A stretch of 64,000 nucleotides of DNA from Ichthyophis bannanicus (lineage: Eukaryota > Chordata > Amphibia > Gymnophiona > Ichthyophiidae), in NCBI GenBank assembly GCA_033557465.1, contig CM066035.1:908331309-908395308 (forward strand). Reading direction: 5' to 3'. Every line of letters starts with the position of its first letter. The stretch's first letter is position 1. Position numbers and translations under genes: made by a program. Under the pieces are notes generated by a model, which was given only the letters and a program-made list of their open reading frames with translations, searched no databases and had not been told where the DNA came from. Positions 1 to 12,314 of the stretch are shown one piece after another.

Positions 1-1080
1 GGGGACATAGTGGACAGACGGGGGATAAATGCTGGACAGAGGGGAGAGACAGTGCGGGTTAGGATTATAATGGTCAGATGGGGGGTTGGCTAGGACTGGT
101 AATGGGTTGATTAGGGAAGGCTAGGACTGGGAATGGACTGATCAAGGGGGGGGAGGTTGGGACTGGTAATGTGCTGATAGGTGGGTAGGACTGGTAATAG
201 ACTGATGGAGGGCTAGCATTGGAAATGAGCTGATTGGGGAGTAGGACTGGAAATGGGCTGATTATAGAGGAGGCTAGGACTGGTAATGGGCTGATTGGGG
301 GGGGGGTAGAACTGGTAATGGGCTGATTAGGGGAGCCTAGCACTAGTAATGGGGTTGAGGAGGGACTAGCACTGAAAATGAACTGATTAGGGGAGGCTAC
401 GACTGGTAATGGGCTGATGGGGGGGCTAGGACTGGTAATGGGCTGATTAGGGGAGCCTAGCACTGGTAATGGGGTTGAGGAGGGACTAGCACTGGAAATG
501 AGCTGATTAGAGCAGGCTAAGACTGGTAATAGGCTGGGGGGGGGGTTAGGACTGGTATTGGAGGCTAGCACTGGTAATGGGGTTGAGGAGGGACTAGCAC
601 TGGAAGCGAGCTGATTGGGGGGGGGGGCTTCGACTGGGAATGGGCTGATTGTGGGGAGGGGAGGATAGAGCTGCTGGCCCTGGAAGAAAACTGGGGGCTA
701 AGGCTACAAATGGGCTGATACGAGGGGATGGGAGAATGGAACTGGAAAGGAGTGGATCTGAGAGGGGCTGCCATGGTATTTGTACTAGAAGGGACTGGTC
801 AGTGGGGAAGGAGGGTGACTGGAAGGGAATGGACACCAGTGGCAGTCATGGGAATGCAAGTTGACATTGGAAGGTACTGAGAGTGAGGACTGGAAAGGGG
901 CTGATACTGGGAAGGATTACTGGGACTGGAAATAGGCTGATGGAAAGAAGTGAAGAAAACGAAAGAAGAGATAAGAAATGGCAGATGGACCATAGACCAC
1001 AGAAAGAGAGCTAAGAGAAGACAGGAAAGCAGAAGCCTCAGATCGGGACCAGCATGATCAGAGAATAAATTGGTCAGACA
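1..1080. repeat. Degenerate purine-rich minisatellite
   Basis: A unit of roughly 30 bases, built on 'ggactggtaatgggctgatt' with variable G runs, repeats from the window start to about 640 and then decays into general GA-rich sequence. Unit length and G-run length vary, so this is an old, imperfect array. The minus strand reads as open Pro/Ser-rich frames only because the composition lacks stop codons. The block ends in an A/T-rich stretch near 1080-1110 that resembles the end of the GA-rich block at 18780-20480. Confidence 0.85.
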
Positions 1081-1375
1081 ACAAAGGTAGAAAAAATAAT
1101 TTTATTTCATATTAGTGATTTGACTATAAAATCATCATAATTTTGAAATCAAATATTGTTACTTGTTATTGTGATTAATTATTGTGGTTTAAATAAGTAA
1201 ATTTTATAAATAAAAACATTGCAAAGGCCTATAATAATAATTCAACAAATGATTACAGCGACAATGCTTTAACGGTAAAGGAAGAGAGACACATTTGATT
1301 TTATCATTGGGGGTCACCACAAGTTGACCAATGGTAAAAGGGGTCACGGTACAAAAAAGGTTGAGAACCACTGGT
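1081..1375 (-). mobile_element. AT-rich segment ending in a hAT-like terminus
   Basis: The right edge (about 1342-1375) reads, on the minus strand, as a terminus beginning 'cagtggttctcaacc' followed by a GGGTCA-type subterminal motif, which is the look of hAT transposon ends. The opposite end and an 8-base target duplication were not found, so the element is truncated or its boundary lies in the AT-rich sequence near 1081. No coding potential is visible. Confidence 0.4.
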
Positions 1376-1770
1376 TTAGAGGAAAAGAGAAGAGGTTCAG
1401 TTTTAGCCATTTTCAATTTCAGACAGAGGTGAGACATCCAGGTGGCATTGTCAGATAAACAGGCACCTTGGAGTGCAGGAGAAACATCAGATAAAGATAG
1501 GTAGATTTGAGAGTCATCAGCATAAAAATGATACTGAATCCATGGGAAGAGATGAGGGCACCAAGGGACTGGGTATAGAGAGAGAAAAGGAAAGGGCCAA
1601 GAACAGACTCTTGGGGAACACCAACTGAAAAAGGAATAGCAGTAGAGGAGAAACCACCAAAACAAACACTGGAGGAGCGATTGGAGAGATAAGAAGAGAA
1701 CCAAGACAGCACAGAGTCTCTAAAACCAAGAGAGGGTAATGTGTTGAGGAGGAGAAAGTAGTCAATAGTA
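1376..1770 (-). pseudogene. LINE reverse transcriptase remnant (L2/CR1-like)
   Basis: Overlapping minus-strand frames give pieces of a LINE reverse transcriptase: a '[11 protein letters not shown]' segment (the usual G-x-PQGSVLGP region) and then, in another frame, '[12 protein letters not shown]', which contains the YADD catalytic signature. The frame change between these blocks and internal stops show it is dead. It is a short fragment truncated at both ends and is distinct in sequence from the LINE starting at 1785. It lacks both endonuclease and 3' tail. Confidence 0.75.
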
Positions 1771-1854
1771 TATTATTCAGTATATTTATTTATTTAACGT
1801 CTTTTATATGCCGCTTTTCAATTTTATCAGCGCGGTTTACATTGAAACATAACG

Positions 1855-2045
1855 AGGTATATATATATGTATATAGTTTTCACTGTTCTGTTCTGTATTA
1901 ACATTTGCTGTTTACTTATAATATTGCTTGTGGTTATAAGATGTTACATGTAAAACAAACTCTGCTTTGTTGATTGTTGTTTATTGTGAACCGCAACTGA
2001 TCTCTGGAAGATGCGGTATATAAATGATTCTTAAATAAATAAATA
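1855..2045 (+). mobile_element. 5'-truncated LINE 3' tail
   Basis: Plus-strand LINE 3' end with the recurring terminal motif 'gaaccgcaactgatctctgg' followed by 'gcggtatataaat' and an A/T repeat tail. It sits inside the 3' UTR of the minus-strand LINE; the host LINE resumes on both sides. The left boundary is approximate and no clear target duplication was found. Confidence 0.6.
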
Positions 2046-2355
2046 GAACGGTACAGTAGCAACTATTTACATTGAATAATTAACAATCAAAATTAATTAC
2101 AATGAGCAGTTAACATTCTCTGTGTGTTACAACAATAATCTTACAACATTTTAACTGATTGCGACTTAGTTAAAGGAGGACATGGTGTGGATGGGAGCTG
2201 CTGATTGGAAATGCTATTGTTATGGTTGTGTGTTCTCTGTGGTGTTGAAGTGGTCTGTGAAAAGGTGGGTTTTGAGATGTTTCCTGAATTTGGTGATGTC
2301 AGAGATTGCTCTCAGGTGATATGGGAGTGAGTTCCATAGTGCTGGGGTATAATAT

Positions 2356-3321
2356 TGTGACAATGTGAGCTGTAGTGAGCAAATGGAAATAGAGGAAAAT
2401 AGGGACTACACCTTTAAGACAGAAGAAAGGCAAGGTTCCCAGAGAGCTTAAACTACAAACAAACTAGAGAAGCATGCTTTGGCTGAGGCAGAGCCCCGCC
2501 CAAGCCCTAACATAGGGTCAGGTTTGAGCTCTGATAACAAACACGTGTGCAGAGAGCAGGGCGTGGTGGCTGGAAAGCACCTTTTTAAACCTGCGTCACT
2601 GAAGGCAGAGAGGGCAGAGGAAGCTGGAAGAGCTGGAGGATCTGGAGAATCTGGAGGAGCAAAGGAAGCAGAAGGTTCAGAGAGAGCTGAGAGGTCAGAG
2701 TGGACAGAAGGCTCAGGGAGAGCGGGAAGCTCGTGGCCAGGATCCTGTTCAGAGGGAGTACTGAAACCAGAGGGTTCAAAGGAGAAACCTGGTTTAAGGA
2801 AGCCCAGAGAAGGGAGACGTGGAAGGTTCTATTCCACTGGGAAATTTGGCTCCAGCAACAAGGGAAGCAATCCTTTTGAAAAAGGTGTGTCTGCTTCAGA
2901 GTCCAGCAGAAGCTTAGCTGAGGACGTTGCTTATAAACTGAGAAAGAGTGCAGAGCAGAGTGCTCCAGGAACCCGAGCTGCCAGAAGGTGGGTGAAAGCT
3001 ATTACAAATGCTAATAACCAGAACCCAGCCAAGGGCAGTGAGACAGACCTGAACCTAATTGAAAAGCTAAGGCAACCGTTGCAGGATAGAGGAGCTTATT
3101 CTCAAAGCACAGCTAACCTTTCTCCAGGAGAGCAGTTTGTAAGGGAATTCCAGAAGCTTCTTCCAAACAGTAAGCTTGAATCTGCTAGTGAAAGTCCAGA
3201 GAGGGACAGACAACTTGCAATACAGGAAGATATGCAAGTAGATTAGTGTATGCCTGAAACTGAGTGCGATGTAATACCAATGGATTGTTCTTATTGTAAG
3301 AAGGGAAGCTTTCACATGTGC
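2356..3321 (+). pseudogene. LTR-embedded reading frame with MDCS-x-C ending
   Basis: The frame set by the first LTR base starts Cys-Asp and runs to a TAG at 3322-3324. It is broken by a TAA at 2449-2451 and a TAG at 3244-3246. Between those stops it encodes about 264 residues, rich in Glu, Ser, Gly and Lys, with no recognised domain, signal peptide or membrane segment. After the second stop the same frame continues for 25 codons and carries 'PMDCSYC', the ending shared in position and sequence type with the other LTR frames in this window. A plausible ATG is absent near the start, which fits translation as an extension of pol rather than as a free protein. Function unknown. Confidence 0.6.
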
Positions 3322-3847
3322 TAGAAGAACGACTATGAAGGGAAGTCTTTGCATAGCCTGTGCCTCTTAGCTAGAAGAGAAACAAAAGCTTCCATTTGAA
3401 GTAAAGAACATTCCTGGAATCCTGAGTGTTAACTGAACAGTTTTGGATAAAGAGAAAGGAACTGTACCTGATTTAAAATTGAGGAAAGTAGCTGTGATTT
3501 TCTTACTGCTGAAGAATGGCTGTGAACAGCTACTGTGTGTGAAAAGGGTTTTACCAAGTTCTGATGTTCCAGACGCTTTATGTTCCTGTTGAGTTTTCTT
3601 TTGGAGAATAATCCTTTACTGTCTTGTGTTTTGAATTTTGATGCGAAAGGGGAACCCAGATCAAAAATAAATTTTCTGTTTTGCCTTAAACAAACCGAGT
3701 GGTTGCAACTACTTTGTCTACAAGTAACTGTGAGAAACTACAACTCCCAGAATTCCCTGGTGAGAGAAAAATCTAGTGACTCTTTACTTAAAGGCAAATG
3801 AGGCCACCCTTCTGCCTATTGGCCTGGCCAGCAGGGGGAGTGTGACA
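2356..3847 (+). mobile_element. Solo LTR of a Gypsy-type element
   Basis: Begins TGTGAC and ends GTGTGACA, so it has the TG...CA ends of an LTR. It is flanked by a 4-base duplication ATAT (2352-2355 and 3848-3851). An AATAAA polyadenylation signal lies at 3666-3671, about 180 bases before the end, as expected for the R/U5 part. There is no internal region, so it is a solo LTR left by recombination. It interrupts the C-terminal region of the minus-strand LINE. It is related to the LTRs at 36280, 55907 and 56246 by layout, 4-base target duplication and the embedded reading frame, although nucleotide similarity is low. Confidence 0.85.
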
Positions 3848-3960
3848 ATATTCAAATACTCTGTGAAGGGCTGATTGAGAGGAGTTGCCTCCTTCTTAAT
3901 CAAATGTCTGGAACTCTTTTAACTAATTCTTTTAAACATTCTGGGAACTGATTGTGTAGT

Positions 3961-4260
3961 ATTTTATTTATTTTATTTATTTATTTAGACAGTTTTGTAT
4001 ACCGCCTTATCCTTCAATCAAAGCGGTCACAACACAATTGGGGATATGTTTAACACGCGGGGACATGAGACACATACACTAATACTTACAGGGAACATGG
4101 GCAATGGAGGGTTAAGTGGCTTGCCCAAGACCACAAGGAGCATCCGTGGGACTAGAAACCCCAGTTCTTCCGGCCCAAGGTTGCTGTCCTCTAGTGGGAT
4201 TTGAACCCCCGACCTTCCGGCCTGAAGTACCTTGCCCCAACCACTAGGCTACTCCTCCCA
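3961..4260 (-). mobile_element. tRNA-derived SINE with L2/MIR-like tail
   Basis: Minus-strand element with a tRNA-like head. The A-box region 'tagcctagtgg' and the B-box 'ggttcaaatcc' lie in the first 70 bases. A middle part follows, containing 'cttgggcaagccacttaacc' (the motif shared with MIR/L2 tails), and then a LINE-like end with AT-repeat tail at 3961. It interrupts the reverse transcriptase C-terminus of the surrounding LINE. About eight more members occur in the window. The shared tail suggests mobilisation by the local L2-like LINEs (inference). Confidence 0.85.
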
Positions 4261-4261
4261 T

Positions 4262-5390
4262 TACAGCTTTGTATTTTATCCAAGGTTGGATGGGTAGCCA
4301 GTGGAGGGCTATGAGGGTGGGGGAGAAGTTGTCTTGTCTTTTGGTTCCAGTGATTAGTTGTGCTGCTGAATTTTGTGCTAGTTGTAGTGCTTGGGTTATA
4401 CATTTGGGAAGACCTTGAAGAATCAGATTGCAGTAATCTAGTTGTGGCGTGACCATTGCCTGGCAGATGGAGTGGAAGTGATCAGGATCGAGTATGGGTT
4501 GCAGGTTTTTTAGGATCTTCATTTTATAGTAGGCTTTGGCGATTAATTTCTTGATATGGGATTGGAAGTTGAGCCTCTGGTCGAGGAGTATTCCTAAGCA
4601 TTTAACTTCATTTTTAACTGGGATTGCTTGGTTTCCTATTAGTAGGTTTTGAGGGGGGTGAAAGGCGGTGTCCTTTGTGATTATGAGAGCTTCAGATTTG
4701 TTGTAGTTAATTGCCAGGTTGCATTGCATTAGCCATTCTGAGACTTCCATCATGCAAGAGGAGATGGTAGAATAGTCAGGATTGGTGGTATCAAGTGTTG
4801 AGCAAAGCATCAGGTCATCCGCATAAATGTGGTATTGTATGTTATGCTTCTGTATAATTTTGCAGACTGGCTGGATATAAATGTTGAAAAGGAGGGCAGA
4901 AAGTACTGAGTCTTGGGGCAGTCCTTGGTTTAATGGGAAAGACTTTGATGTGTTATTTTTTATTCTGACCCGTGCTGTTCTTTCTGAAATATAGGAGCAA
5001 AACCATGATAGTGGGGTGTTTATTATTCCTATTTTCATCAGTCTGTCTATGAGTATGACGTGTATTATTGAATCGAATGCTGATGCTATGTCAATGAATA
5101 TAAGTATGAAGCTTTGCTTGAAGTTTTTGATCCTTATGAAAATTGTGTTCAGTAGTGATGTTAATAAGGTTTCCACCCCGTGGAACTCTCAGAATCCATG
5201 CTGTTGAGGGTCAAGTGGGAAGGTTGAGTCGACGTAGTCTTGAAGCTGACATAGGACTGATTTTTCAATTAATTTGGAGAGGAACGATATGCTGGATATT
5301 GGTCGGTAGGAGGGTGGAGAGCTTGGGTCAGCTGCGTCATTCTTTAGAATTGGTCTTATGGATGATATTTTTAGTGATGGTAGCATAAAA
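4262..5390 (-). pseudogene. LINE family A reverse transcriptase domain
   Basis: Open for about 310 residues (5176-4244) with a preceding frame at 5386-5189. Motifs run in polymerase order: 'YRPISSISFLSKL', 'QHGF', 'FIDIASAFDSI', 'QGLPQDSVLSALLFNIY' and 'YHIYADDLMLC', with YADD encoded at 4814-4825, then 'LDYCN' and 'LHWLPI'. The usual GS of the PQGS motif reads DS. The frame is cut at the 3' side by the SINE at 3961-4260, which contributes the last few residues. Frame changes and the nested insertions make it inactive. Confidence 0.85.
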
Positions 5391-5727
5391 CCTTGGGAGA
5401 GATAAATGTATTATTCTGTAGAGTGTCGGTGCTAGCTCTTGTGCAGTCATTTTTATCCATGTGGTGCAGCAGGGGTCGAGGGAGGAAGTGGTTGTGTTCA
5501 GGATTTTTGGAGGTTGAGCCAATGATCCTTGGTGATTGAGTAGAATGAGGTCCAGATCTTTGGGAAATCTTGTTTGGTCGTTGATGTGAGAAGTTGGTTT
5601 GGTGAGGATTGTATGCAGCTGAGTTTATTCTGAAGATGAATTGCGTAGATTTCTGGGGTTATTGGGATTGCAGCCTGGCTCTGTGGGTCTCTGGTTAACT
5701 ATTTTACTATTGAGAATAGCTCTCGGG

Positions 5728-6977
5728 TCAGTTTAGGGCATTCATGATGAGGTTTGTATGATGCTGTATCTTGTGGTTAAGTATTAGCTTGTTATATTCC
5801 TGTTGTTTTATTCTATAATCCTCTAGGTCTGATTGATCCTTGTACATGTGCCATCTTCTCTCTATTCTTCTTAATGTGATCTTTGCAGATTTTATTTCAG
5901 TGGAGTACCATGGAGCTCTGTTTTCTCGTTGGACGTTCTTTATTTGGGTGGTGCAAGGGCGACTGGTAATACAGTGTTGTTCCAATTTTCTACTATGGTT
6001 GTCAGATCTGAGGTGCTGGTGTCAAGCTTGGGGAGTATTTGGTCAAGCAGTGTGTCCTTGTTGAAGGCTTTGAAGTGACGTTGGGTGGTTGAGTGGTGTT
6101 GTCTAGTCTGTGGGGGATTCATCGGGAGATTAAAGGATATCATATGGTGGTCTGACCAGGGTACTTGTGTTACTTGGTCGGTTATGGGGAAGTTGAAGGA
6201 ATGGAGGGAGGAGGGTACAAAAACCAGGTTAGAGGTATTTTTGCCTGTGTGTGTCTGAGTTTCGATGATCTGAGAGAGGTCCAGTGAGTTTAGAGCATCA
6301 AGGAATGCCATAGCTTGAGCTGGAGGTAGGGAATTCAGGTTGAAGTCACCTAGAATTATTGTTTGTTTGCTCTTATTACTGGAGTTGGTGGCTAGCTCGA
6401 TTATGGTTGAGAGGTTGTCCGGGTCGGAGGTAGGGGCTCTGTATATTAAGTTGTTAGTGCTTTGTTTTCGAGCGTTATGGTGTTTAGAGTGGAGGATGAG
6501 ATGGTGTTGACTGTCTTAAGGTTCAGTTGCTTATTTGATAGGATAAGGGTTCCTCTGCCTCGTCGTCATTCTCTGGGGCAGTGGTGAGCGACCATGGTGG
6601 TTGGGATAAGTTAGTTTAATAAGATGTTGTGAGCATTGGTCAGCCATGATTCTGTTATACACGAGTTCCACATTCTGATCTTGTATGTAGTCTGCTATAG
6701 TGTGGATTTTGTTGCGGATAGAGTGGGCATTTACTAGGCAGCACTGTATTGTTTGGGTTTGTTGAGGGGCTGATATTTGTGACTGTGTAATTCTCTTTGT
6801 GCGTATGTGTATAAGTCGGTGTGGTTTTTTCTGAGGGTTGGGAAGCCATGGTGGTGTTGGTAGCTGTTGTCTGGGATTGTAGAGGATTGCAATCGACAAT
6901 TCCAGTTGTGAGTTGCCTTGGCTGGTCGAATTAGGAGGGTTGATAAAAGGGAAAGGAGTAGTGTAGTTTGTAATCAC
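5728..6977 (-). pseudogene. LINE family A endonuclease and linker remnant
   Basis: Three minus-strand frames (6977-6531, 6311-5940, 5985-5728) cover an apurinic-type endonuclease. The N-terminal 'VNAHSIRNK' block, the 'QVPWSDHH' block (the SDH catalytic motif near the domain end) and the basic linker 'RRIERRW' follow one another. The same blocks occur in the family A copy on the plus strand at 32396-35179, where they lie in one frame. Frameshifts between the pieces mark it as dead. Confidence 0.75.
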
Positions 6978-7560
6978 TTCATTTGTGCTATTATAGGGTA
7001 TGGGCTTTATTACATGGGCTCTGTGTACTTATGATGCTGCCCAATTGTGTTGTTGTATGTTGATTTGGTCTGAGTGGAGTGTTGCAAGGCTGGAGTTTAG
7101 TATCTTATGAGTGGTGATGCTGGTTATAGCTGTGTATTGTATTAGGTACTTAGGGAAGCCAGGATTGCTTAGGTTCGGTCAATGATGGTACTTACAGGTG
7201 ATAGAGATGGGGATTACAGAAGTAGTGAGGGCAGGGAAAGGTAAAACAGTGCTCTGGTATGGTATATTATAGAGCTTTTATCTTTACATCCGGATTGGTG
7301 GTGTGGAGTAGTCTTCAGGCGCCTAATTTTCACACCTCAGGGCCACATCAAAGGACTCTCTGGCAAGGCCCTCAGGCGTGGGCCCACCAGGCATGGGCGT
7401 GCCTGCTGGCGCTTTAAATTTAAAGTTCCTTGTTGCCCTTGATTGGTGTTGGGTCTGGCGAGCAGGGAGGAGCAAGGTTACACGCTCTCTCACTCGGTGC
7501 TGACCAGGGGCTGCAGCAGATTGCGACGACACTGGTCTCTTGCCTATCAATAATTACTAG

Positions 7561-7812
7561 GTGAGTTACAGAAATACAAACATTGTATTAAACATAAAAC
7601 AAACAGACAACATAACATCAAAATTCAATCAGGAAACAGTGGAATCTCATATTAACAGGGGGGCCTTCAGTAATTTTTGAAAAATCAAATAATCAGGCAG
7701 CTCTTAGAGAGAAGGTGGAATCTTATTCCAACTGGCAGAGTCAATTATAGAAAGCACCCTTGCACAAGTACGCACCTTATGAACTCCAGCTGTCCCTATA
7801 GACAGATACGAG
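7561..7812. other. Unassigned sequence, possible LINE scrap
   Basis: AT-rich sequence between the LINE 5' end and a MITE. A few stretches recall a LINE C-terminal/3' region, but no convincing frame is present. No gene seen. Confidence 0.3.
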
Positions 7813-7981
7813 CAGGGGTTCTAAGTCCAGTCCTTGGGACACACCTAGCCAGTCGGGTTTTCAGGATAACCACAATGAGAGATTAGCACGCACTGCCTCG
7901 CTATATGAAAATCTTTCTCATGCATATTCATTGTGATTTTCCTAAAAACCTGACTGGTTAGGTGTGCCCCAAGAACCCCTG
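7813..7981. mobile_element. hAT-like palindromic MITE
   Basis: Ends are 'caggggttct' and 'agaacccctg', and the arms are inverted over much of the length (the 'cctagccagtcgggttttca' region pairs with 'aaaacctgactggttagg'). It belongs to the same broad family as the MITEs at 40727 and 47277. No clear 8-base duplication could be read here. Confidence 0.65.
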
Positions 7982-8896
7982 GATTAAGAAGTAGAGTGAG
8001 CCTTCTTTGCTAGGCTCTGCTCAGTCCACTCTAGGTTCACCTCCTCCGCTGCTGTTCCTTGCGGAGTACCCGGAAGGAGGGGGGTTGAAGAAGGAAGCAG
8101 AGGGCTTTACTCTTCTGCCTAAAATTTGGGGTACTAATTAATACTGGGGAAGAGACAGAACCCAGTATGCTCCTTCAAGATGCCCCCCTTAATATGCAGG
8201 GTCTGGAGCAAGTGCACATTTTGTCCATAGCCTGTGCATTGGCTGCATGACCCTCTGTGCAGCCCCTCCTCTCTTTTGGGGATGCACACCCCCTCTCCCT
8301 TCCTGGGGATTCACTGACTCAAACAGCAACAACCTACTTAGGAAAAGGCAGCATGGTAAAATTATACCAGGTCCTAGAACACCGACACCTATCGGAAAAA
8401 TATAACAAGCTGGACAGTTGACGCTGACATCCCCACACAGAAACTATATCCTACCAGAATATCTCACATACAGAACACAGACAGACCTTCAACAAATGCA
8501 CTGTAAATTAAAAACAGAAGCACAGAGAGAAAAACTGAAATACAAACGCCAAGAAACCAGATTCTTTCAGCAGTGGAACAGTGAAGACAGGGACACAAAA
8601 ATGCATAAAGCCCTGCATTGAGCAAAACACAAACGGATAAGAAATGGGATTTTTCCAGTGCTGATGTATTCTGATGGCTAAAAGCTTGAAATTAAAATTT
8701 GTTTTTGTACCTTTGTTGTCTGATTCTTTTATTTTTCTAATGGTCCTGGTCTCTATTTCCATTTGTTTCTTTGTTGATATTTTCCTGTGTCATTTTCCAG
8801 GGCCTCGTTTCCATTTCTTGTTTCTTTCCTGTGTTCTTTCCTTTTTTCCTCTAGTTCTCTCTGAAAATGACTCTTCATCTAATTTCAGCATTTCTC
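7982..8896. other. No gene seen; probable old repeat sequence
   Basis: Mixed sequence without a supportable gene. Short frames on both strands around 8418-8907 lack known domains and follow Lys- or Phe-rich composition. Confidence 0.4.
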
Positions 8897-9095
8897 ACTC
8901 CTGCTGAAATTCTACACACGAAGCTCAAATTTCTGTGTAAAAATGTCTGAATTATGCAAAATTCTGCATGCTTTGTTTGTCAAAATAATAAAGCGTAGTG
9001 TTTTTGAGTGAGACTTAATTTAAAATACAATGCAGAAAATTCACAAAAAAGTGCAAAATGTTGAATTATTGTGTGCAGAATTCCAGCAGGAGTAA
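8897..9095. mobile_element. MITE with 'actcctgctg' inverted ends
   Basis: The left end 'actcctgctgaaattctaca' pairs with the right end 'tgtgcagaattccagcaggagt', giving terminal inverted repeats of about 22 bases around a roughly 200-base AT-rich body. No coding potential. The superfamily is not assigned because no target duplication is clear. Confidence 0.6.
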
Positions 9096-10555
9096 TTCTT
9101 TCAGTCTGCCCAAAGCTAGATTTTAGAAACATAGGGGTATGTTTACTAAACCTTCTTAACGTGAGCGCTGTGCAATTAGCACGCGCTAAGGTACCTTAGC
9201 GCGCGCTAATGATGCTTTACGGGGCAAAAATGCGCTTTAGTGTGCGCTCACCCGCGCAGCAGAACAAACGAGCGCTGAAGGCGTGGAAAGGCTCCCGGAG
9301 GGCAGAGGAAGGCTCCCCAGGGACGGATAGAAGGGGTCAATGGGTAGAGAGTGGGAGGGGAGAGGCTCCCCGCATACTAACGATGTGAAATTCGAGGCCA
9401 AAACTAACGCAAGTGAAAACCTTGCGTTAGAGCTGATTTAAAGGGAAAAGAAACCATTTCTGTCAGCAATGTACAGCAAAACCAGGGAAACCTACAAAAA
9501 AGTGATAAGTGTGATACATGTGAACGGAACAAAAGGGCAAATAAACATTGAAAATGACCCCAACAAAATAAAAAAAAATCATAATCAAGCTGGGCAATAG
9601 TGATAGTAATGGGAAACAGCAAAAAACACTCCAAAGAAAGCCCCAAAAAATAAATATGAATTTTGGAAGGGTCTACGCTCCGTCCCCATACAAGGTGAAT
9701 GATCCCACAGTGAAATAGCACTGATCAGGGTTTCCCTCTCCATTGGACAGGTTACCTATGGCATGTACATGTTCCACAACAGCAGGGCGGGCATGTCGGA
9801 ATGGGCAACTGGACAGATGCTGGGAAAGGGGATACAGAGGGCTGCAGGCGGCACATGCTGTGGTGCAGCTGGGCCACAGTGCGGACTAGGCAGATGCCTA
9901 GGTGGCACTTAGGAATGCTGAAACTGAACAGCAGCCAGACACCAACTGATGAGGGCCCAACATGGGCATGAGAGTGTTTATCACAGTGTCACAGGGGATA
10001 GTACCCAGCAGGTACCCCCAAGGGCACAGAACATTGGCAGGCGGTGTTGGGGGGAAGCGTGGACGCTTATGCAGGCACCCCTACCCCACAACATGCACCA
10101 TAGGCATTCGCCTACCTGCACACTGGATGGCTTGAGACTGCACACCTCCAGCACCACCAGCAGAAGGGCATGTCAGCATGGTGGCACAGGGTACTGGAGG
10201 TGGAGGGTGGCAGTGCCAGCTGCCCAAAGCCGACCATGGCCTAGCCCTGTGTAGGTGGGTGCCATGCACTGCAACAGACAGGCTCTGTCTGACAAACAAC
10301 CATGGTATCTCCAGGGACTGCACTGTCTCTGTGAGCACAGTGTGGTGCAGTGAACACAGCCAGTGTGTTCAGGGGCAGAAAATCACAAGTTCAAGTCCAA
10401 GCTGGGGTTACTGCCAATCCAGTCCCCATATTTTACCTGCTACTAAACCGTGATAGTAAGGACAAACCTTTATTGCAGAGAACATGCGCATGGTTCAAAC
10501 GCCTATATTTTACCCCACCGAGCACAGACACCAGAAACATGCGCATTACCTAGAG

Positions 10556-10748
10556 CAGAGTCTCCCAAATGCAGTCCTGGAGGGCCAAACACCATTCAGG
10601 TTCCATGCTGCCTCTAATAAAGATGCCTGTGCTGCATATCTATGCACCACCCCCATGGTATGCAGATGTATCTCATGCATATTCATGAGGGACAGCATGA
10701 AAACCCGAACAGTGTTTGGCACACCAGGACTGGAGTTGGGAACCTCTA
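10556..10748. mobile_element. hAT-like MITE inside P1
   Basis: Palindromic element with arms around 'gtcctggagggccaaacacc' and its inverse, at the same site within P as in the copies at 29483 and 47436. Shared position means insertion preceded amplification of this P subfamily. Confidence 0.7.
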
Positions 10749-12314
10749 CCGTAAAGCAGCAGCCAACAGGGGCAGACACACCCACACCCACAGGCTCCAT
10801 TAGCCAATGCCTCCTGGAGAGGCAGGACATTGGGCCCTGCGTGCATCTCCCAATACTAGCACTTGCATACCTTAGCAATGCCACCCTACACCTGGGAATA
10901 CGGTACACAGCTATCAAACGTTTGCTATGATTACTGGCAGATAGCAATTCCTACGTTAAGCACAGTTTGCTGATTGAGCTCCATTATAGCAACCTTTCTG
11001 ATGTCTGTGGAGTGTGCTTCAGGTCTGGTCTCTGACAGTGTTTACCACCCTGGGGAGTGACCCCCAACAATATTGCGTACCATATCCATGCCTGCACTGT
11101 GCCCAGGACTGGTGTGGTGGCCAGGGCTGCTAAACTGCTCTATAGTAGCACAATGCTGGCATAGGTGTGGGAGTGTGTGTCTGTCTATCCAGTGTGTGGT
11201 GGCTGAAAACACCCTCCACAGCCCACACTGCCAGCACTGTTGCCAGTATTGGCCTGCCAATGTGCATAATGAGGAGCAAGGTACCATGGGTATAGCCCGG
11301 ACAGGGTGGCCTGGCCAGGATGCATCTGCACAGGGCATAGGGTACTGGCTGGGACATTGTAGTGCCCGGCCACCACCTGCACACAGGGTGGCCACAGCAT
11401 GTCCTGCTGGGAGATCACTCTCACCCTGACTGTGCAGTGACCACAGCATGGCTAGGCTCCCCCATAGTGCTGTACAGTATTTTTCTCATGTGATATTTAT
11501 AGGTTTTCTTTTGGGGCCCAGTCACTGATTTATCTGCTTGTTGTGTATGCTGACATCCCAGTTCTGGGTGCACGCATTTCCACCGGGAACATGCACTATG
11601 GACTAGCTAGCAGACTGTCTGCAGCTGGTATGTGTCTTGATGGAGCGCCTTGCAGGGTGCAGCAGCTGAAGGCTTTCTGCAGGAGAATATCAGATAGTGG
11701 TGGGGTGCAGCTTAGCATATCCAGGCCTAATGTCTGTCTGCTATTGCGTTATGGATGAGTACAGAGCTGCATTGACTGCCCTGTAGGGTGTCTGTTCCCC
11801 AGCAGGACTGGGGTTGATGGTCCCCTCTACTGCCACCATTGCAGGGAGGTAGAATGTGGATCTGTTGGTGGGAGACCCTGTTTACCACCCTCAGCCCTGG
11901 AGGAGGTGGGTGGTGGTACATAATCCTCCTAGGGGTACATAGGGGCTACATCTGACTGAGACATACAGATATATCCAAGGTGTGTCTGCAGAAACTACCT
12001 ATCTCACACATTAGCACTGCTGGGGACCTGGTGCTGGGCGCCCCACCTCACCCTCAGGGTGAGTGCAGTACCTGCACAATGTGACGGTGTGTAGCTACTC
12101 TGTGCCAGTACCACACACGGTCAGTTCCCCCTACCAGGCCGAGGTGCTGTGGGGGTGCATACCCCATCTTGTGTTCATCTGTAGACGTCTGATTTGCATG
12201 TGCAGTGCATCATGGGTACGGGTGGGCTAACCCTATCCTGGTGACCACAGCAGACTGTTTGTGTGGTAACATGCAGTCCTTCTGCAGCCAGCCAGGGGCT
12301 TACTAGCAGCTATA

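Larger units (their letters stand above)
1785..7560 (-). mobile_element. Decayed LINE copy (family A), interrupted three times
   Basis: Reading the minus strand from 7560: a GC-richer probable 5' UTR (about 6980-7560), an endonuclease remnant (about 5940-6977), a linker, reverse transcriptase (about 4262-5390), a C-terminal 'ALWNSLP' block (about 2258-2355 plus 3848-3960), and a 3' UTR ending in the AATAAA-type tail near 1785. Later insertions split it: a SINE (3961-4260), a solo LTR (2356-3847) and an opposite-strand LINE tail (about 1855-2045). Removing them rejoins the C-terminal region in the expected order. Family A is the same family as the LINE at 32396-35468. The L2/CR1-like assignment comes from the endonuclease, the YADD polymerase and the WNSLP ending. 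Confidence 0.8.

Noticed and set aside
74..993. Pro/Ser-rich minus-strand frames over the first kilobase
   Set aside because: They follow the purine-rich minisatellite composition, change phase with unit length and have no domain or start context.
8418..8907. Small genes on both strands around 8.5-8.9 kb
   Set aside because: Short, hydrophobic or Lys-rich by composition, overlapping in opposite directions, no homology recognised.
9949..11449. Overlapping 80-148 codon frames on both strands in P1
   Set aside because: The same regions in P2-P5 do not keep the frames open, so they are not conserved genes.
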